From positions 1 to 20,687 of the IMG/VR virus record IMGVR_UViG_3300036832_000201: a DNA stretch of 20,687 bases; one strand, 5' to 3'. This stretch comes from a virus. Shown piece by piece: positions 6,414-14,186 of this stretch (position 1 is its first letter; every line of letters begins with the position of its first letter). The notes under the pieces were generated by a model, which was not told the origin of the DNA, made no database searches, and saw only the letters and a list, made by a program, of their open reading frames with translations. The position numbers and the translations under genes are program-made.

Positions 6414-7862
6414 ATGGTTGGATTGGTCGCTAGGTTCAGGGCAGTCATGAAAGCGGTCGAGGGCAGCTTCCGCCCTGGACCGTACTATCTGCCCATCACC
6501 GGGGGATGGCTTCCTGCTGGTGCGGCGGCCAATTGGTGGCAGCAAGGTTACGACCCTATCTACGCTTCCACCTGTTCGGCGATGGTCGAGGCTTGCGTCT
6601 CGGCTTATGCGCAAACTGTCGCTATGTGCCCGGGTGATCACTGGCGAATGAATGACAAGGGTGGGCGGGACAGAGTTAAGACCTCTGCTCTCGCCCGCGC
6701 CCTCCGCCATCCCAACGACTACCAATCGATCAGCGACTTTCTGTTGAATATGGTCAGGAGCCTGTACCTGACTGGCAACGCCTATGCTCTGGCTCTGCGT
6801 AACAATCGTTACGAGACCGAAGAGCTTCACATCATGAACCCGGACATGAGCTATCCTCGCATAGCTGAGACTGGGGACGTGTTCTATTGGCTCGGCGGCA
6901 ATGACGTTGTGAGCAAGAGGTTCGGCGAGGAGTACCTGGTCGTGCCCATGCGCGACGTGCTCCACATCAGGCTCCATACGGAGCGTAAGCGATACCCGGT
7001 CCCGCTGGTGGGTGAGAGCCCGATCGTGGCCACCTATGGGGACCTCGCGGTCACTTCGGCCATCTCCAAGCAACAGGCCGCGTTCTACATGAACGAGGCC
7101 AGACCATCGGCAGTGCTCTCTACCGACCTCGTGCTGGATAAGGATCAGGTCCAAGCTCTGCGCGATCGCTGGAACGAGCAGGTCAAGGGTCTCAATCAGG
7201 GTGGTACTCCGATCCTCACTGCCGGCTTGAAGGTCCAGCCCTGGGCCACCGCAGGCAAGGACGCAGCCACGGCGGATATCCTCAAGCTCTCCAATGAGCA
7301 GATCGCCTTGGCCTTCCGGGTGCCCCTCCAAATCCTCGGCATCGGTGGTGCTCCATACGGCAGCGCTGAGTTGCTGATGCAGAGCTGGATCGCCAGCGGC
7401 CTTGGGTTCTGCCTCAACCACATTGAAGAGGCGTTCGGCCTTCACTTCAATCTCAAGGGTCAGCCTGATGAGTATGTAGAGTTCGATACCGCCGCGCTGC
7501 TTCGCTCTGCATTCAAGGATCGCATCGACGCTCTGGCCAAGGGAGTGATCGGTGGCATCCTAGCGCCCAATGAAGCTCGTAACTCCGAGGGTTACGATAA
7601 GGTGCCGTTCGGAGATGAGCCCAGGGTTCAGCAGCAGGTCGTTCCGTTGAGCGCTGCCGAAAAAATTCCTCCGGCTCCTCCGGCTCCTCCGGCTCCCGGT
7701 CCCCAAGACGCCAAGCCGCCGACGGACGGGAAGCCTCCGCCAACCGATGGCGAGAAGCCAAAGCCACCCGAGAAGGGTAACGATGATGACATCCAACGGG
7801 AAGTCAGAAACCTACTTAGGCTCACCGAGCGAGTTGGACGACGGCGGAAATATTCTGCTTGA
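6414..7862 (+). CDS. Portal protein, HK97 family
   Basis: A 482-residue protein that would form the dodecameric DNA gate at the head vertex. The N-terminal half reads as an HK97-type portal: ACVSAYAQTVA, then LARALRHPNDYQSISDFLLNMV and LTGNAYALALRN (about 94-130), a VLHIRLHTE segment, and the stem/clip part with SKQQAAFYMNEARPSAVL, ATADILKLSNEQIALAFRVP (286-304) and the GSAELLMQSWI region. From about residue 418 to 460 it carries a Pro-rich linker, encoded partly by three perfect 9-base repeats, ending in an acidic then basic tail. The last 80 bases are also read in another frame by the collagen-like gene. The start at 6414 has only a weak ribosome binding site; ATG 6447 is an alternative. 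Confidence 0.9.
   Translation: MVGLVARFRAVMKAVEGSFRPGPYYLPITGGWLPAGAAANWWQQGYDPIYASTCSAMVEACVSAYAQTVAMCPGDHWRMNDKGGRDRVKTSALARALRHPNDYQSISDFLLNMVRSLYLTGNAYALALRNNRYETEELHIMNPDMSYPRIAETGDVFYWLGGNDVVSKRFGEEYLVVPMRDVLHIRLHTERKRYPVPLVGESPIVATYGDLAVTSAISKQQAAFYMNEARPSAVLSTDLVLDKDQVQALRDRWNEQVKGLNQGGTPILTAGLKVQPWATAGKDAATADILKLSNEQIALAFRVPLQILGIGGAPYGSAELLMQSWIASGLGFCLNHIEEAFGLHFNLKGQPDEYVEFDTAALLRSAFKDRIDALAKGVIGGILAPNEARNSEGYDKVPFGDEPRVQQQVVPLSAAEKIPPAPPAPPAPGPQDAKPPTDGKPPPTDGEKPKPPEKGNDDDIQREVRNLLRLTERVGRRRKYSA
7668..7694 (+). repeat. Three 9-base tandem repeats in portal tail
   Basis: Three perfect copies of CCTCCGGCT at 7668-7676, 7677-7685 and 7686-7694 encode the PPAPPAPPAP linker of the portal C terminus. 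The unit keeps frame, so slippage would change linker length without breaking the gene. Confidence 0.85.
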
Positions 7863-9180
7863 TGCGTGGCGGATCGCACTTGCGGAGACGCTGGACGACC
7901 AGAAGGTGGAGTGGGAGCGCCACGTCAAGTTGATGGAGGCCCAGTCCGAGGCTGTCATCGCCCGCACGATGGCTCGCTTGGTCTCGTTGGACGAGCAGAT
8001 CAGGGTCACTCTGGCCGGGTTCGATGAGCAGATCAGGATCAGGTTGGCTGCACTGAAGGATGGTCCTCAGGGTGAGATCGGTGAGCAAGGAGAACGAGGT
8101 GAACGAGGAGAACGAGGTGAGCCAGGTGAGATCGGTGCCAAGGGAGAGCGCGGTGACCCCGGTGAGCGAGGCGAGCAAGGAGAGCGTGGTGACCCAGGTG
8201 ACAAGGGCGAGCGCGGTGACCCGGGTGAGCGAGGAGCTCAAGGCGAGGCGGGCGATAGAGGCGACAAGGGCGAAGCAGGCGTACCCGGAGAGAAGGGCGA
8301 CGCAGGACCTCAGGGCGAGCGCGGTGACCAGGGAGAACCCGGAGAGGATGGGGTCAACGGCGAGCGTGGTGAGCAGGGTGAGAAGGGCGAGCGAGGTGAT
8401 GTCGGGCCAGCTGGCGATCGTGGTCCCGAAGGGCCCGAGGGACAACCGGGGAAACAGGGCGATCCTGGTCCCCGCGGTGAGCAAGGTGAACGTGGCTTCA
8501 CAGGAGTTGGAGGCGAGAATGGCCAAAAAGGTGAAAAAGGCGAGCAAGGTGAAAAGGGCGACAGCGGCTCTCAAGGTGAGCGCGGTGAAAAGGGCGAACC
8601 CGGTGAGATCGGAGCAACGGGCAAGGATGGTGCAACGGGGCCGACAGGGCTCCTGAGGGAAGTCAAAGCGTACGTGGAGAATGCGGTCCACTATCGCAGC
8701 GAGCTGGTCACCCATCAGGGCGGGACCTATCAAGCTAAATGCGATACGGCTCGCACTCCTCCGCACGAGGACTGGGTGTGTTTGGCAGCTCCAGGTCGCA
8801 ACGCATCCAGTCCTCAGGTTCGAGGCACTTGGCAGGAGAACCCAGACCAGCCCTACAGGCACCTCAACATGGTTGCGCTCAACGGCTCCGGCTTCATCGC
8901 CAGACGCGACGATCCAGGACCGTGTCCCGGAGAGGGCTGGCAATTGATCGCGTCGTGCGGCAAGCCTGGCAAGCCAGGGCTGAAGGGAGAGCGCGGAGAT
9001 CGAGGAGAGCCTGGAGAGAAGGGCGAGCGTGGTCTACCCGGCCGTGACGCTGCTCAGCTCAAGGGCTTCCGGGTGGACAAGAAGAACTACACGCTGACCC
9101 CGATCATGTCGAACGGTGAGCTGGAGCCCATCAAGTTGCGTGATTACTTCGAGCAGTACAACGAGGAAAGCAATGGCTGA
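7783..9180 (+). CDS. Collagen-like phage fibre protein
   Basis: A 465-residue protein. ATG 7783 (or 7786) is chosen because GAAGGG at 7772-7777 precedes it; the frame opens earlier, but inside the portal gene. Residues 36-92 are a helical segment, probably coiled coil. Residues 94-288 are 65 uninterrupted Gly-X-Y triplets rich in Glu, Lys, Arg and Asp. Residues 289-392 are a globular domain with HYRSELVTHQGGTYQAKCDTAR and four cysteines (320, 333, 381, 392), reminiscent of carbohydrate-binding modules. Residues 393-422 are ten more Gly-X-Y triplets, followed by a short beta-like C-terminal domain. Bacterial and phage collagen-like proteins form trimeric rods stabilised by charge pairs instead of hydroxyproline. 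Its place right after the portal suggests a virion surface or neck fibre. The overlap with the portal and with the next gene (ATGGCTGA) implies coupling. Confidence 0.85.
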   Translation: MMTSNGKSETYLGSPSELDDGGNILLDAWRIALAETLDDQKVEWERHVKLMEAQSEAVIARTMARLVSLDEQIRVTLAGFDEQIRIRLAALKDGPQGEIGEQGERGERGERGEPGEIGAKGERGDPGERGEQGERGDPGDKGERGDPGERGAQGEAGDRGDKGEAGVPGEKGDAGPQGERGDQGEPGEDGVNGERGEQGEKGERGDVGPAGDRGPEGPEGQPGKQGDPGPRGEQGERGFTGVGGENGQKGEKGEQGEKGDSGSQGERGEKGEPGEIGATGKDGATGPTGLLREVKAYVENAVHYRSELVTHQGGTYQAKCDTARTPPHEDWVCLAAPGRNASSPQVRGTWQENPDQPYRHLNMVALNGSGFIARRDDPGPCPGEGWQLIASCGKPGKPGLKGERGDRGEPGEKGERGLPGRDAAQLKGFRVDKKNYTLTPIMSNGELEPIKLRDYFEQYNEESNG

Positions 9181-9826
9181 TCGGATCATCGACGTCATTA
9201 CTCCGGCGGACACCTTCGACCTCATGACGATCGAAGAGCTCAAAGTCATGTTCGGAATTTTGCCGACCGACACCAGTCAGGACGAGCTCCTCTCCATGTT
9301 CATCACCAACTACTCCGACCTGATCGCGACGTACTGTAATCGGGTGTTCGCTTATGAGGAGTTGACGGAGATTTGGCGCTGTGTGGATTACGATCAGACC
9401 AACGCGATGACCAGATTGTTCCTGAGCCACTACCCGTTGGACAAGGGTTACACGATCGTCTTGGAGAGCCCGACCGGGAGCACGCTCGATCCGTCCTCTT
9501 ACGCTGTGGAATTGAAGTCGGGCAAGATCGAGTTGCTGAGCACCAACTCCGAGCCCATCAAGGTGACCTACGCCGGAGGTTACAAATTGCCAGACGAGGC
9601 TCCTCCGGCTCTGAAACAGGCGCTCGGTCTGATCATCAGAGAGGGTCAAGCCATGATGCAGCGGCTGGCCGTCAGCGGTGTCCGCAGCATCGCCCACAAG
9701 GACAGTCGGGTGCAATACTATGACAGCCAGGCCACCGCGGCCAAGTTGGGGACGATCGGAGTTTCGGCAGTCGGCATGAGTGCTGCGAACACACTGCTCA
9801 TGCACTACGTCAGATTGGAAGTGTGA
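9173..9826 (+). CDS. Head-tail connector (gp6-like)
   Basis: A 217-residue protein from ATG 9173, with GAGGAAAG at 9163-9170, overlapping the previous stop. The N-terminal part, with ITPADTFDLMTIEELKVMFGI followed by a helical segment SQDELLSMFITNYSDLIATYCNRVF, is typical of gp6/connect-type adaptor proteins that dock under the portal. A beta-rich middle and a final helical region (ALKQALGLIIREGQAMM) follow. It would form the first ring between portal and stopper. Family assignment rests on this pattern and on position after the portal. Confidence 0.75.
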   Translation: MADRIIDVITPADTFDLMTIEELKVMFGILPTDTSQDELLSMFITNYSDLIATYCNRVFAYEELTEIWRCVDYDQTNAMTRLFLSHYPLDKGYTIVLESPTGSTLDPSSYAVELKSGKIELLSTNSEPIKVTYAGGYKLPDEAPPALKQALGLIIREGQAMMQRLAVSGVRSIAHKDSRVQYYDSQATAAKLGTIGVSAVGMSAANTLLMHYVRLEV

Positions 9827-10203
9827 TGGCCAGCTTGAGCGTAACCCTCGACGTTAGTCATTTGGTCGAGACCCTATCCAATATGGAAGAGCAACTCAAG
9901 AACTTCCCCCAGGATATGGGTGTGGAGTTGACAGCCTGGCAGACGGAGGACATGCATCGAAAGTATCCCAACACCACGGTGGATGAGACCTCCGCATCAA
10001 CTGAGATTTGGCCGACCTCGAGGGTGGCTGAGCGAGATGGCAAGAAGATCGCGGCGGCATTCAGGGCGCAGCGCACCGCGACCAGAAAGCCTACTGTTTC
10101 TCTGAAGGGCAATACCAATCGTCCCATCCTCAGGCCAGAGCTTTACGATAAGCTGGTAGCTAGGATGGACAAATTGATGAGTGAGCAGCTCGCATGGCAC
10201 TGA
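9826..10203 (+). CDS. Head-tail joining protein, gp10-like position
   Basis: A 125-residue protein starting at ATG 9826 in a TGATG overlap with the connector stop. The N terminus has an amphipathic helix (LVETLSNMEEQLKNFPQDMG) of the sort seen in HK97 gp10-type and minor tail proteins, then a W-Q-T-E-D-M-H-R-K-Y-P segment, and a basic middle (RAQRTATRKP) before a C-terminal helix LYDKLVARMDKLM. No catalytic motif is visible. The order connector, this gene, stopper, terminator supports a head-tail joining role. Family membership is uncertain. Confidence 0.55.
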   Translation: MASLSVTLDVSHLVETLSNMEEQLKNFPQDMGVELTAWQTEDMHRKYPNTTVDETSASTEIWPTSRVAERDGKKIAAAFRAQRTATRKPTVSLKGNTNRPILRPELYDKLVARMDKLMSEQLAWH

Positions 10204-10580
10204 ACATGTCAACTCTGGTCTACTCGCCTTGTCAAGACGTGTTTGGCAGGTCGGTGGTGTTCACATCAACCCTGGGCAACTCCTTCTCTGGGACGGCTCG
10301 TGGCATCTATGATAGTCGCTCACTCAACGTGGTGCTCGAGGACGGTAGCATCCTGTCCGATCAGGACACCATCCTCGACATCAGGACGGTTGAGTTCGCC
10401 ACGCTGCCAGTGCAGGGTGATACGATCAACATCCCTGCCGATCCAGCCTCCGGCCTCCCTGCGCTGGGAGACTTCGAGATCACCGACGTCTCTCACAATG
10501 GAGGCGGGGAGGTTACTCTTCAACTCAAGTCTCTCACGACGGCTCAGACCAAGAAGCCGCCCAAGAGAACCTGGCCATGA
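10194..10580 (+). CDS. Head closure/stopper-like protein (gpFII-type)
   Basis: A 128-residue protein from ATG 10194, overlapping the previous gene by ten bases; ATG 10206 is a possible later start. It is predicted all-beta: VVFTSTLGNSFSGTARGIYDS, then NVVLEDGSILSDQDTILDIRTVEF, and a C-terminal DFEITDVSHNGGGEVTLQL strand pair. This layout fits lambda gpFII-like stopper proteins, which close the head and receive the tail. The ATGA overlap with the next gene, the terminator, matches usual gene order. Assignment is by pattern and position, not by a diagnostic residue. Confidence 0.6.
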   Translation: MALNMSTLVYSPCQDVFGRSVVFTSTLGNSFSGTARGIYDSRSLNVVLEDGSILSDQDTILDIRTVEFATLPVQGDTINIPADPASGLPALGDFEITDVSHNGGGEVTLQLKSLTTAQTKKPPKRTWP

Positions 10581-11194
10581 TCACCGAGACCCAGAGCTTC
10601 GCCCTGGATGTTCGCGACGCCATGCATGACACCGTGGCCGCCGATACGTACTTCTCTGGTTACACCTTTCGTAAGACCAGAATGCTGCCGATCCAAATCG
10701 CACTGCTTCCATACGTTGGCGTGTACATCGTGGACGAGATGATGGTGCCCGACGGGGATGCCAATGCCGGCTGCATCAGGTTCAACCATACCGCTCGCAT
10801 CGGCTTCTCCGTGGTTCATGCTAACAACGATCAGGTCTCGCTCGAAAAGAGCATTGACGCGACGTATCTGAAGATCATGAGCCTGCTCTGGACCAACGCC
10901 AAATTGAACAACGTGTTGGTCAATGGCAATCCGGAGGGGATGGGGTTCGAGGGTGTGGTCAGAGGCTCGCGCCGTCACATCTTTGGATCTACGGGAGCTA
11001 ACAATGAGACGCCGTTCGCGGAGCTTCAGTATGAGGTCAGTTGCTTCTCACGCTCCGAGTGGTATCCGGACATCACGGATATGCTGAATGAGATCGACGT
11101 CACGGTTGCGGTGAATAACATAGACACGACCCAAGTTCAGCCCATCACTATCAAGTACATGCTTGACGTTCTACGAGCAGCGAGGAGGAGTTAG
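10577..11194 (+). CDS. Tail terminator/completion protein
   Basis: A 205-residue protein from ATG 10577, overlapping the stopper stop as ATGA. It has an N-terminal helix (LDVRDAMHDTVAADTYF), strands LPIQIALLPYVGVYIVDEMMVP and RFNHTARIGFSVVHANN, a helix through SIDATYLKIMSLLW, and a C-terminal mixed part. Tail terminators (gpU-like) cap the tail and join it to the head; the fold alternates helix and sheet in this way. The gene ends at TAG 11192-11194, two bases before the next start. Position between stopper and sheath genes is the main support. Confidence 0.6.
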   Translation: MITETQSFALDVRDAMHDTVAADTYFSGYTFRKTRMLPIQIALLPYVGVYIVDEMMVPDGDANAGCIRFNHTARIGFSVVHANNDQVSLEKSIDATYLKIMSLLWTNAKLNNVLVNGNPEGMGFEGVVRGSRRHIFGSTGANNETPFAELQYEVSCFSRSEWYPDITDMLNEIDVTVAVNNIDTTQVQPITIKYMLDVLRAARRS

Positions 11195-11196
11195 CC

Positions 11197-11508
11197 ATGG
11201 TTGCTGTGAAGACGGAAGTGTTGACCCCTGGCCAGCGAGCGAAGGCTCGTCTCCAGCGGGTGAGGGATATGAAGCGGGTCGAGGGTATCCGCGTAGTGCC
11301 GGCCGATGGCGAGGGGTTCACAGCAGATGGTATGCGCCGTCTGCTCAAGCATCCCACCGCTGGTGGCTTCCGCAGCGAGGGTGACATCGAGTGGCCCAAT
11401 GACACCTTCACCAAGAAGAGGTTGAAGGAGGGCTCGGTCAAACTGGCCGAGCAGAAGAAGCAGGGCGAGCGTCAAGATCGGTCTCGCCAAACCCAGCGAG
11501 AGGAGTAA
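11197..11508 (+). CDS. DUF2635-like small protein before sheath
   Basis: A 103-residue basic protein from ATG 11197, with GAGGAGG at 11181-11187. The middle reads RVVPADGEGF followed by DIEWPNDTFTKKRLKEGSV, resembling the short DUF2635 proteins (Mu gp38) that sit directly before the sheath gene. It differs from compact DUF2635 proteins by a longer basic N terminus and a Lys/Gln/Arg-rich tail. The next gene starts seven bases after its stop. The function of the Mu counterpart is not well known; a tail assembly role is likely. Confidence 0.55.
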   Translation: MVAVKTEVLTPGQRAKARLQRVRDMKRVEGIRVVPADGEGFTADGMRRLLKHPTAGGFRSEGDIEWPNDTFTKKRLKEGSVKLAEQKKQGERQDRSRQTQREE

Positions 11509-11514
11509 TCATCC

Positions 11515-13104
11515 ATGCCGATCAGTTTTGCCAACATTCCTGCCAACATCAAGGTCCCGCTGTATTGGGTCGAAGTCGATCCTAGCATGGCCGGCCTCGC
11601 AACGATCAACCTCAAGGCATTGATCGTAGGGACCATGACCACGGATGGTGACGCACCGCCTGACGTTCCGATCCCGATCGGGAGCCAGGCCCAGGCGGAC
11701 ATGCACTTCGGTCCTGGGTCCGAGCTGTCTCGGATGTTCCAGGCGTACTACAACAACAACTTCGCCAACGAGGTATGGGGTCTCCCGCTCTCAGAACCTC
11801 CGGCGTCTTCGGCCGCCACTGGCGACATCGTGGTCACCACTCCTCCGACGGAGGCTGGTACGATCCACCTCTACATCGCAGGCACTCACGTTCCGATTAA
11901 CATCATGACGACCGATACTGCAGACACGATCGCTACGGCGATCGCAGACGCCATCAACACGTTCACTGATGTGATCGGCAATCCGGCGCTCCCGGTGACT
12001 GCCGTAGCGGCGACCGGTACGGTGACGCTGACCTCCCTGTTCAAGGGCGTCAACGGCAACGAGATCACGGTCCAGCTCAACTACTACGGTTCTATCGGGT
12101 CGGAGATGACCCCGGTGGGTCTGGTCATGACCCTGCCGGCCAACGGCATTCTCGCCGGTGGGGTGGGTACGCCAGACATGGCTACGGCGATCGCGAACAT
12201 CCAGAAGAAGGACTTCGAGTTCGTGGCGATGCCGTACACGGATACCAACTCACTGTTCGATTGGGATCAGGAGTACGGATTTACTGACCAAGGTCGTTGG
12301 GGTTGGCAGCGTCAGCAGTTCGGCCACGTGTTCAGCGCCAAGCGCGGGACCTATGCCGCACTGATCACGTTTGGTGACACGCTGAACAGCGGCGTAGAGA
12401 GCATCATGGCATTTGAGACGACCACTCCGTCTCCGATGTTCGAGTGCTGTGCGGCTTATACGGCCAAGGCTCAGCGTGCTCTGATCAATGATCCTGCTCG
12501 CCCCTTGCAGACCCTCGCTCTGAACAAGATCAAGGGTTGCCCCTTGCAGGATCGCTTCGACTTCCCGGAGCTGAACAGTCTGGCCTCCAACGGCCTGGCC
12601 ATCCAGGAGGTCGGCAGCGACGATCAGCCCATGATCCTTCGGGAGCAGACCACCTATCAGCTCAACCTCTATGGGATGGGCGATGATGCCTACGAGCTCG
12701 TGACCACGTTGGCCACGCTCGCCAAGTTGCTCCGCAATCAGAAGCATGCCATCACCAGCAAATTCCCTCGCTCCAAGCTGGCGGACGACGGGACCAAGTT
12801 CGGACCTGGCCAAGCGATCGTAACGCCAGGCATTATCAAGGCCGAGCTGGTCAACGAGTACCAGATGGACATGTGGAATGGGTTGGTCGAGAACCTCAAG
12901 GCGTTCAAGGCCAACCTGATCGTGGAGCGCGATCCCAACGATCCTAACCGGGTCAATGTGCTCTACCCGCCTGACCTGATCAACCAACTCCGTATCTTTG
13001 CCGTGTTGGCGCAGTTTCGCCTACAGTATGACAGAGGGATCGACACGGAGATTATTGGCGCGGCGCCACCTCCGTTCCAGGCTTCTTCGGGCGCTCCGGG
13101 CTGA
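11515..13104 (+). CDS. Contractile tail sheath protein (Mu gpL-like)
   Basis: A 529-residue protein from ATG 11515, with GAGAGGAG at 11499-11506. The N terminus (ISFANIPANIKVPLYWVEVDPSMAG) is characteristic of Mu gpL-type sheaths. A beta-rich insertion follows at about residues 95-215. The conserved core has FEFVAMPYTDTNSL, RGTYAALITFGDTLNS, and a C-terminal handshake region with RVNVLYPPDLINQLRIFAVLAQFRL. The sheath polymerises around the tube and contracts to drive injection; its presence shows that the phage is a myovirus-type particle. The tube gene follows after 32 bases with its own AGGAG. Confidence 0.92.
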   Translation: MPISFANIPANIKVPLYWVEVDPSMAGLATINLKALIVGTMTTDGDAPPDVPIPIGSQAQADMHFGPGSELSRMFQAYYNNNFANEVWGLPLSEPPASSAATGDIVVTTPPTEAGTIHLYIAGTHVPINIMTTDTADTIATAIADAINTFTDVIGNPALPVTAVAATGTVTLTSLFKGVNGNEITVQLNYYGSIGSEMTPVGLVMTLPANGILAGGVGTPDMATAIANIQKKDFEFVAMPYTDTNSLFDWDQEYGFTDQGRWGWQRQQFGHVFSAKRGTYAALITFGDTLNSGVESIMAFETTTPSPMFECCAAYTAKAQRALINDPARPLQTLALNKIKGCPLQDRFDFPELNSLASNGLAIQEVGSDDQPMILREQTTYQLNLYGMGDDAYELVTTLATLAKLLRNQKHAITSKFPRSKLADDGTKFGPGQAIVTPGIIKAELVNEYQMDMWNGLVENLKAFKANLIVERDPNDPNRVNVLYPPDLINQLRIFAVLAQFRLQYDRGIDTEIIGAAPPPFQASSGAPG

Positions 13105-13136
13105 GATCGAACAACTCAAAGAGAGGAGACTAGACG

Positions 13137-13505
13137 ATGGCACAGCGGTTCGCTGGGATCGCGTTTCTAACCGTGGATGGCACGCAGCTGGCCCTTCGCG
13201 GAAATTTCACCGTAAGTCCAAGCGCCGTTGAGCGCACCATGATCGCCGGTCAAGACGGCGTGCATGGCTATCAAGAATTGCCTCGAGTGCCATACATCGA
13301 GGGAGACCTGTCCACTATCCCAGGTCTCCTCCTCGAGGACCTCGAGGCAGAGACGGACGTGACCGTGATCGCTCAGTTGGCGAACGGCATGCAATACACG
13401 CTGACTGGTGGAACGTGCAAGGCCGGCTTCGAGAACAACACTCGAGACGGTCAGGTGCGGGTCCGCTGGGAGGGCCTGGCTTGCCAGGAGATTTCTATCA
13501 GATAG
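13137..13505 (+). CDS. Tail tube protein (Mu gpM-like)
   Basis: A 122-residue protein from ATG 13137, with GAGAGGAG at 13120-13127. The start FLTVDGTQLALRGNFTVSP followed by the ERTMIAGQDGVHGYQE segment, a PYIEGDLSTIPG turn and a C-terminal strand with VRVRWEGLACQEI fits Mu-type tail tube proteins, which stack as hexameric rings inside the sheath. Its length is the usual one for the family and its place directly after the sheath is typical. The gene ends at TAG 13503-13505. Confidence 0.88.
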   Translation: MAQRFAGIAFLTVDGTQLALRGNFTVSPSAVERTMIAGQDGVHGYQELPRVPYIEGDLSTIPGLLLEDLEAETDVTVIAQLANGMQYTLTGGTCKAGFENNTRDGQVRVRWEGLACQEISIR

Positions 13506-13512
13506 GTGACGC

Positions 13513-14022
13513 ATGGCAGAACCACAGATGAGAGGAAATGGCGGGACCCGTATGAGGGAGGGCTTTGTTGTGCCCGAGCCTCAGCTCCAGGCCCCGCTCT
13601 CGACCGAGCCGCAGTCGGCGGCTCCTCAAGAACCGCTGCCCTCACAAGTCAAGCCTGAGGCTCCCGCTCCCTCGCCGATACTGGATGAGACGGAGCGGAT
13701 CAGGAAGGACATCAAGGAGAGTGCGGAGGATTGGCCGCTCACGGTCCAACTACTCTATCGTCCGGTCAAGAACGACAGGGGCGAGGAGGTCTGGAGCCTG
13801 ACCTTCAGGGAGCCTCGGGCGGCCGAGATCAATCGGATCGGCAATCCGACCCGTATGCTCTGGGATGGTGAGATCATCATTGAAGAGCGCAAGATGACCT
13901 ACATCATGGGTGCGCTCTGCGGCATCCTCCCGCCTCTGCTCGAGGCGATGGACCCGCGTGACTGGAACAGTTGTGCGTATCGTTTGCGTAAATTTTTTTT
14001 ACCCGATCTGCGGGCGTGGTGA
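13513..14022 (+). CDS. Tail assembly chaperone (Mu gp41-like), short form
   Basis: A 169-residue protein from ATG 13513. Residues 1-55 are a low-complexity Pro/Gln/Glu-rich extension. The conserved part starts near SAEDWPLTVQLLYRP, then LTFREPRAAEINRIGNPTRM, a helical GALCGILPPLLEAM and DPRDWNSCAYRLRKFF. It matches the pattern of E/gp41-type tail assembly chaperones: reading of strand and helix, then an (M/L)DPRDW motif. It is translated just before the tape measure, which it would coat during tail assembly. A slippery T TTT TTA sequence lies seven codons before its stop. Confidence 0.8.
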   Translation: MAEPQMRGNGGTRMREGFVVPEPQLQAPLSTEPQSAAPQEPLPSQVKPEAPAPSPILDETERIRKDIKESAEDWPLTVQLLYRPVKNDRGEEVWSLTFREPRAAEINRIGNPTRMLWDGEIIIEERKMTYIMGALCGILPPLLEAMDPRDWNSCAYRLRKFFLPDLRAW

Positions 14023-14186
14023 CTACGGTCATCGACGACAGTATGATCATCGACTGCTATCGACTGGCTAGTTACTATCACCTCGATCCTCGCATGTTCC
14101 TCGAGATGTCCATCAGTGAGGTCCAGCTCCACTTGAGCAGGACGGCTCAGCTTGAGAGGACGCGCGCCAAGGAGAGCGGAGACTGA
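13513..14186 (+). CDS. Frameshifted tail assembly chaperone, long form
   Basis: A -1 shift on the heptamer at 13995-14001 joins 163 residues of the short chaperone to 61 residues read from 14001 in the other frame, ending at TGA 14184-14186, for a product of 224 residues. The extension is open throughout and contains a family-like segment, IIDCYRLASYYHLDPRMF and LEMSISEVQLHLSR, resembling the downstream part of gpG-T and gp41-gp42 type pairs. Its stop overlaps the tape-measure ATG as TGATG. Without frameshifting 163 bases between the chaperone stop and the tape measure would be noncoding, unlike the rest of the window. The +1 frame closes about 70 bases downstream, so -1 is the open option. 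Confidence 0.8.
13995..14001 (+). promoter_or_regulatory. Slippery site T TTT TTA for -1 frameshift
   Basis: Within a run of eight T at 13993-14000, the zero-frame codons TTT (13996-13998) and TTA (13999-14001), preceded by T 13995, make the heptamer T TTT TTA. Slipping back one base keeps perfect TTT pairing in the P site and re-pairs the A site at TTT. This heptamer is the same as the HIV-1 gag-pol slip site. Its location seven codons before the chaperone stop is the classic place for tail chaperone frameshifting. Confidence 0.75.

Noticed and set aside
8060-8656. Second + strand frame of 198 codons in the collagen region, or a CRISPR-like array
   Set aside because: The short repeats are degenerate Gly-X-Y codons with 9-base periodicity, not spaced identical repeats, and the alternative frame is a by-product of them.
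7822-8943. Reverse-strand frame of 373 codons over the collagen-like gene
   Set aside because: It is the mirror of the Gly-X-Y repeat and has Leu/Thr/Ser-rich repeated composition as expected from the complement.
13993-14000. T8 run as an intrinsic terminator
   Set aside because: It lies inside the chaperone coding sequence with no GC-rich hairpin just upstream, and it fits a frameshift site.
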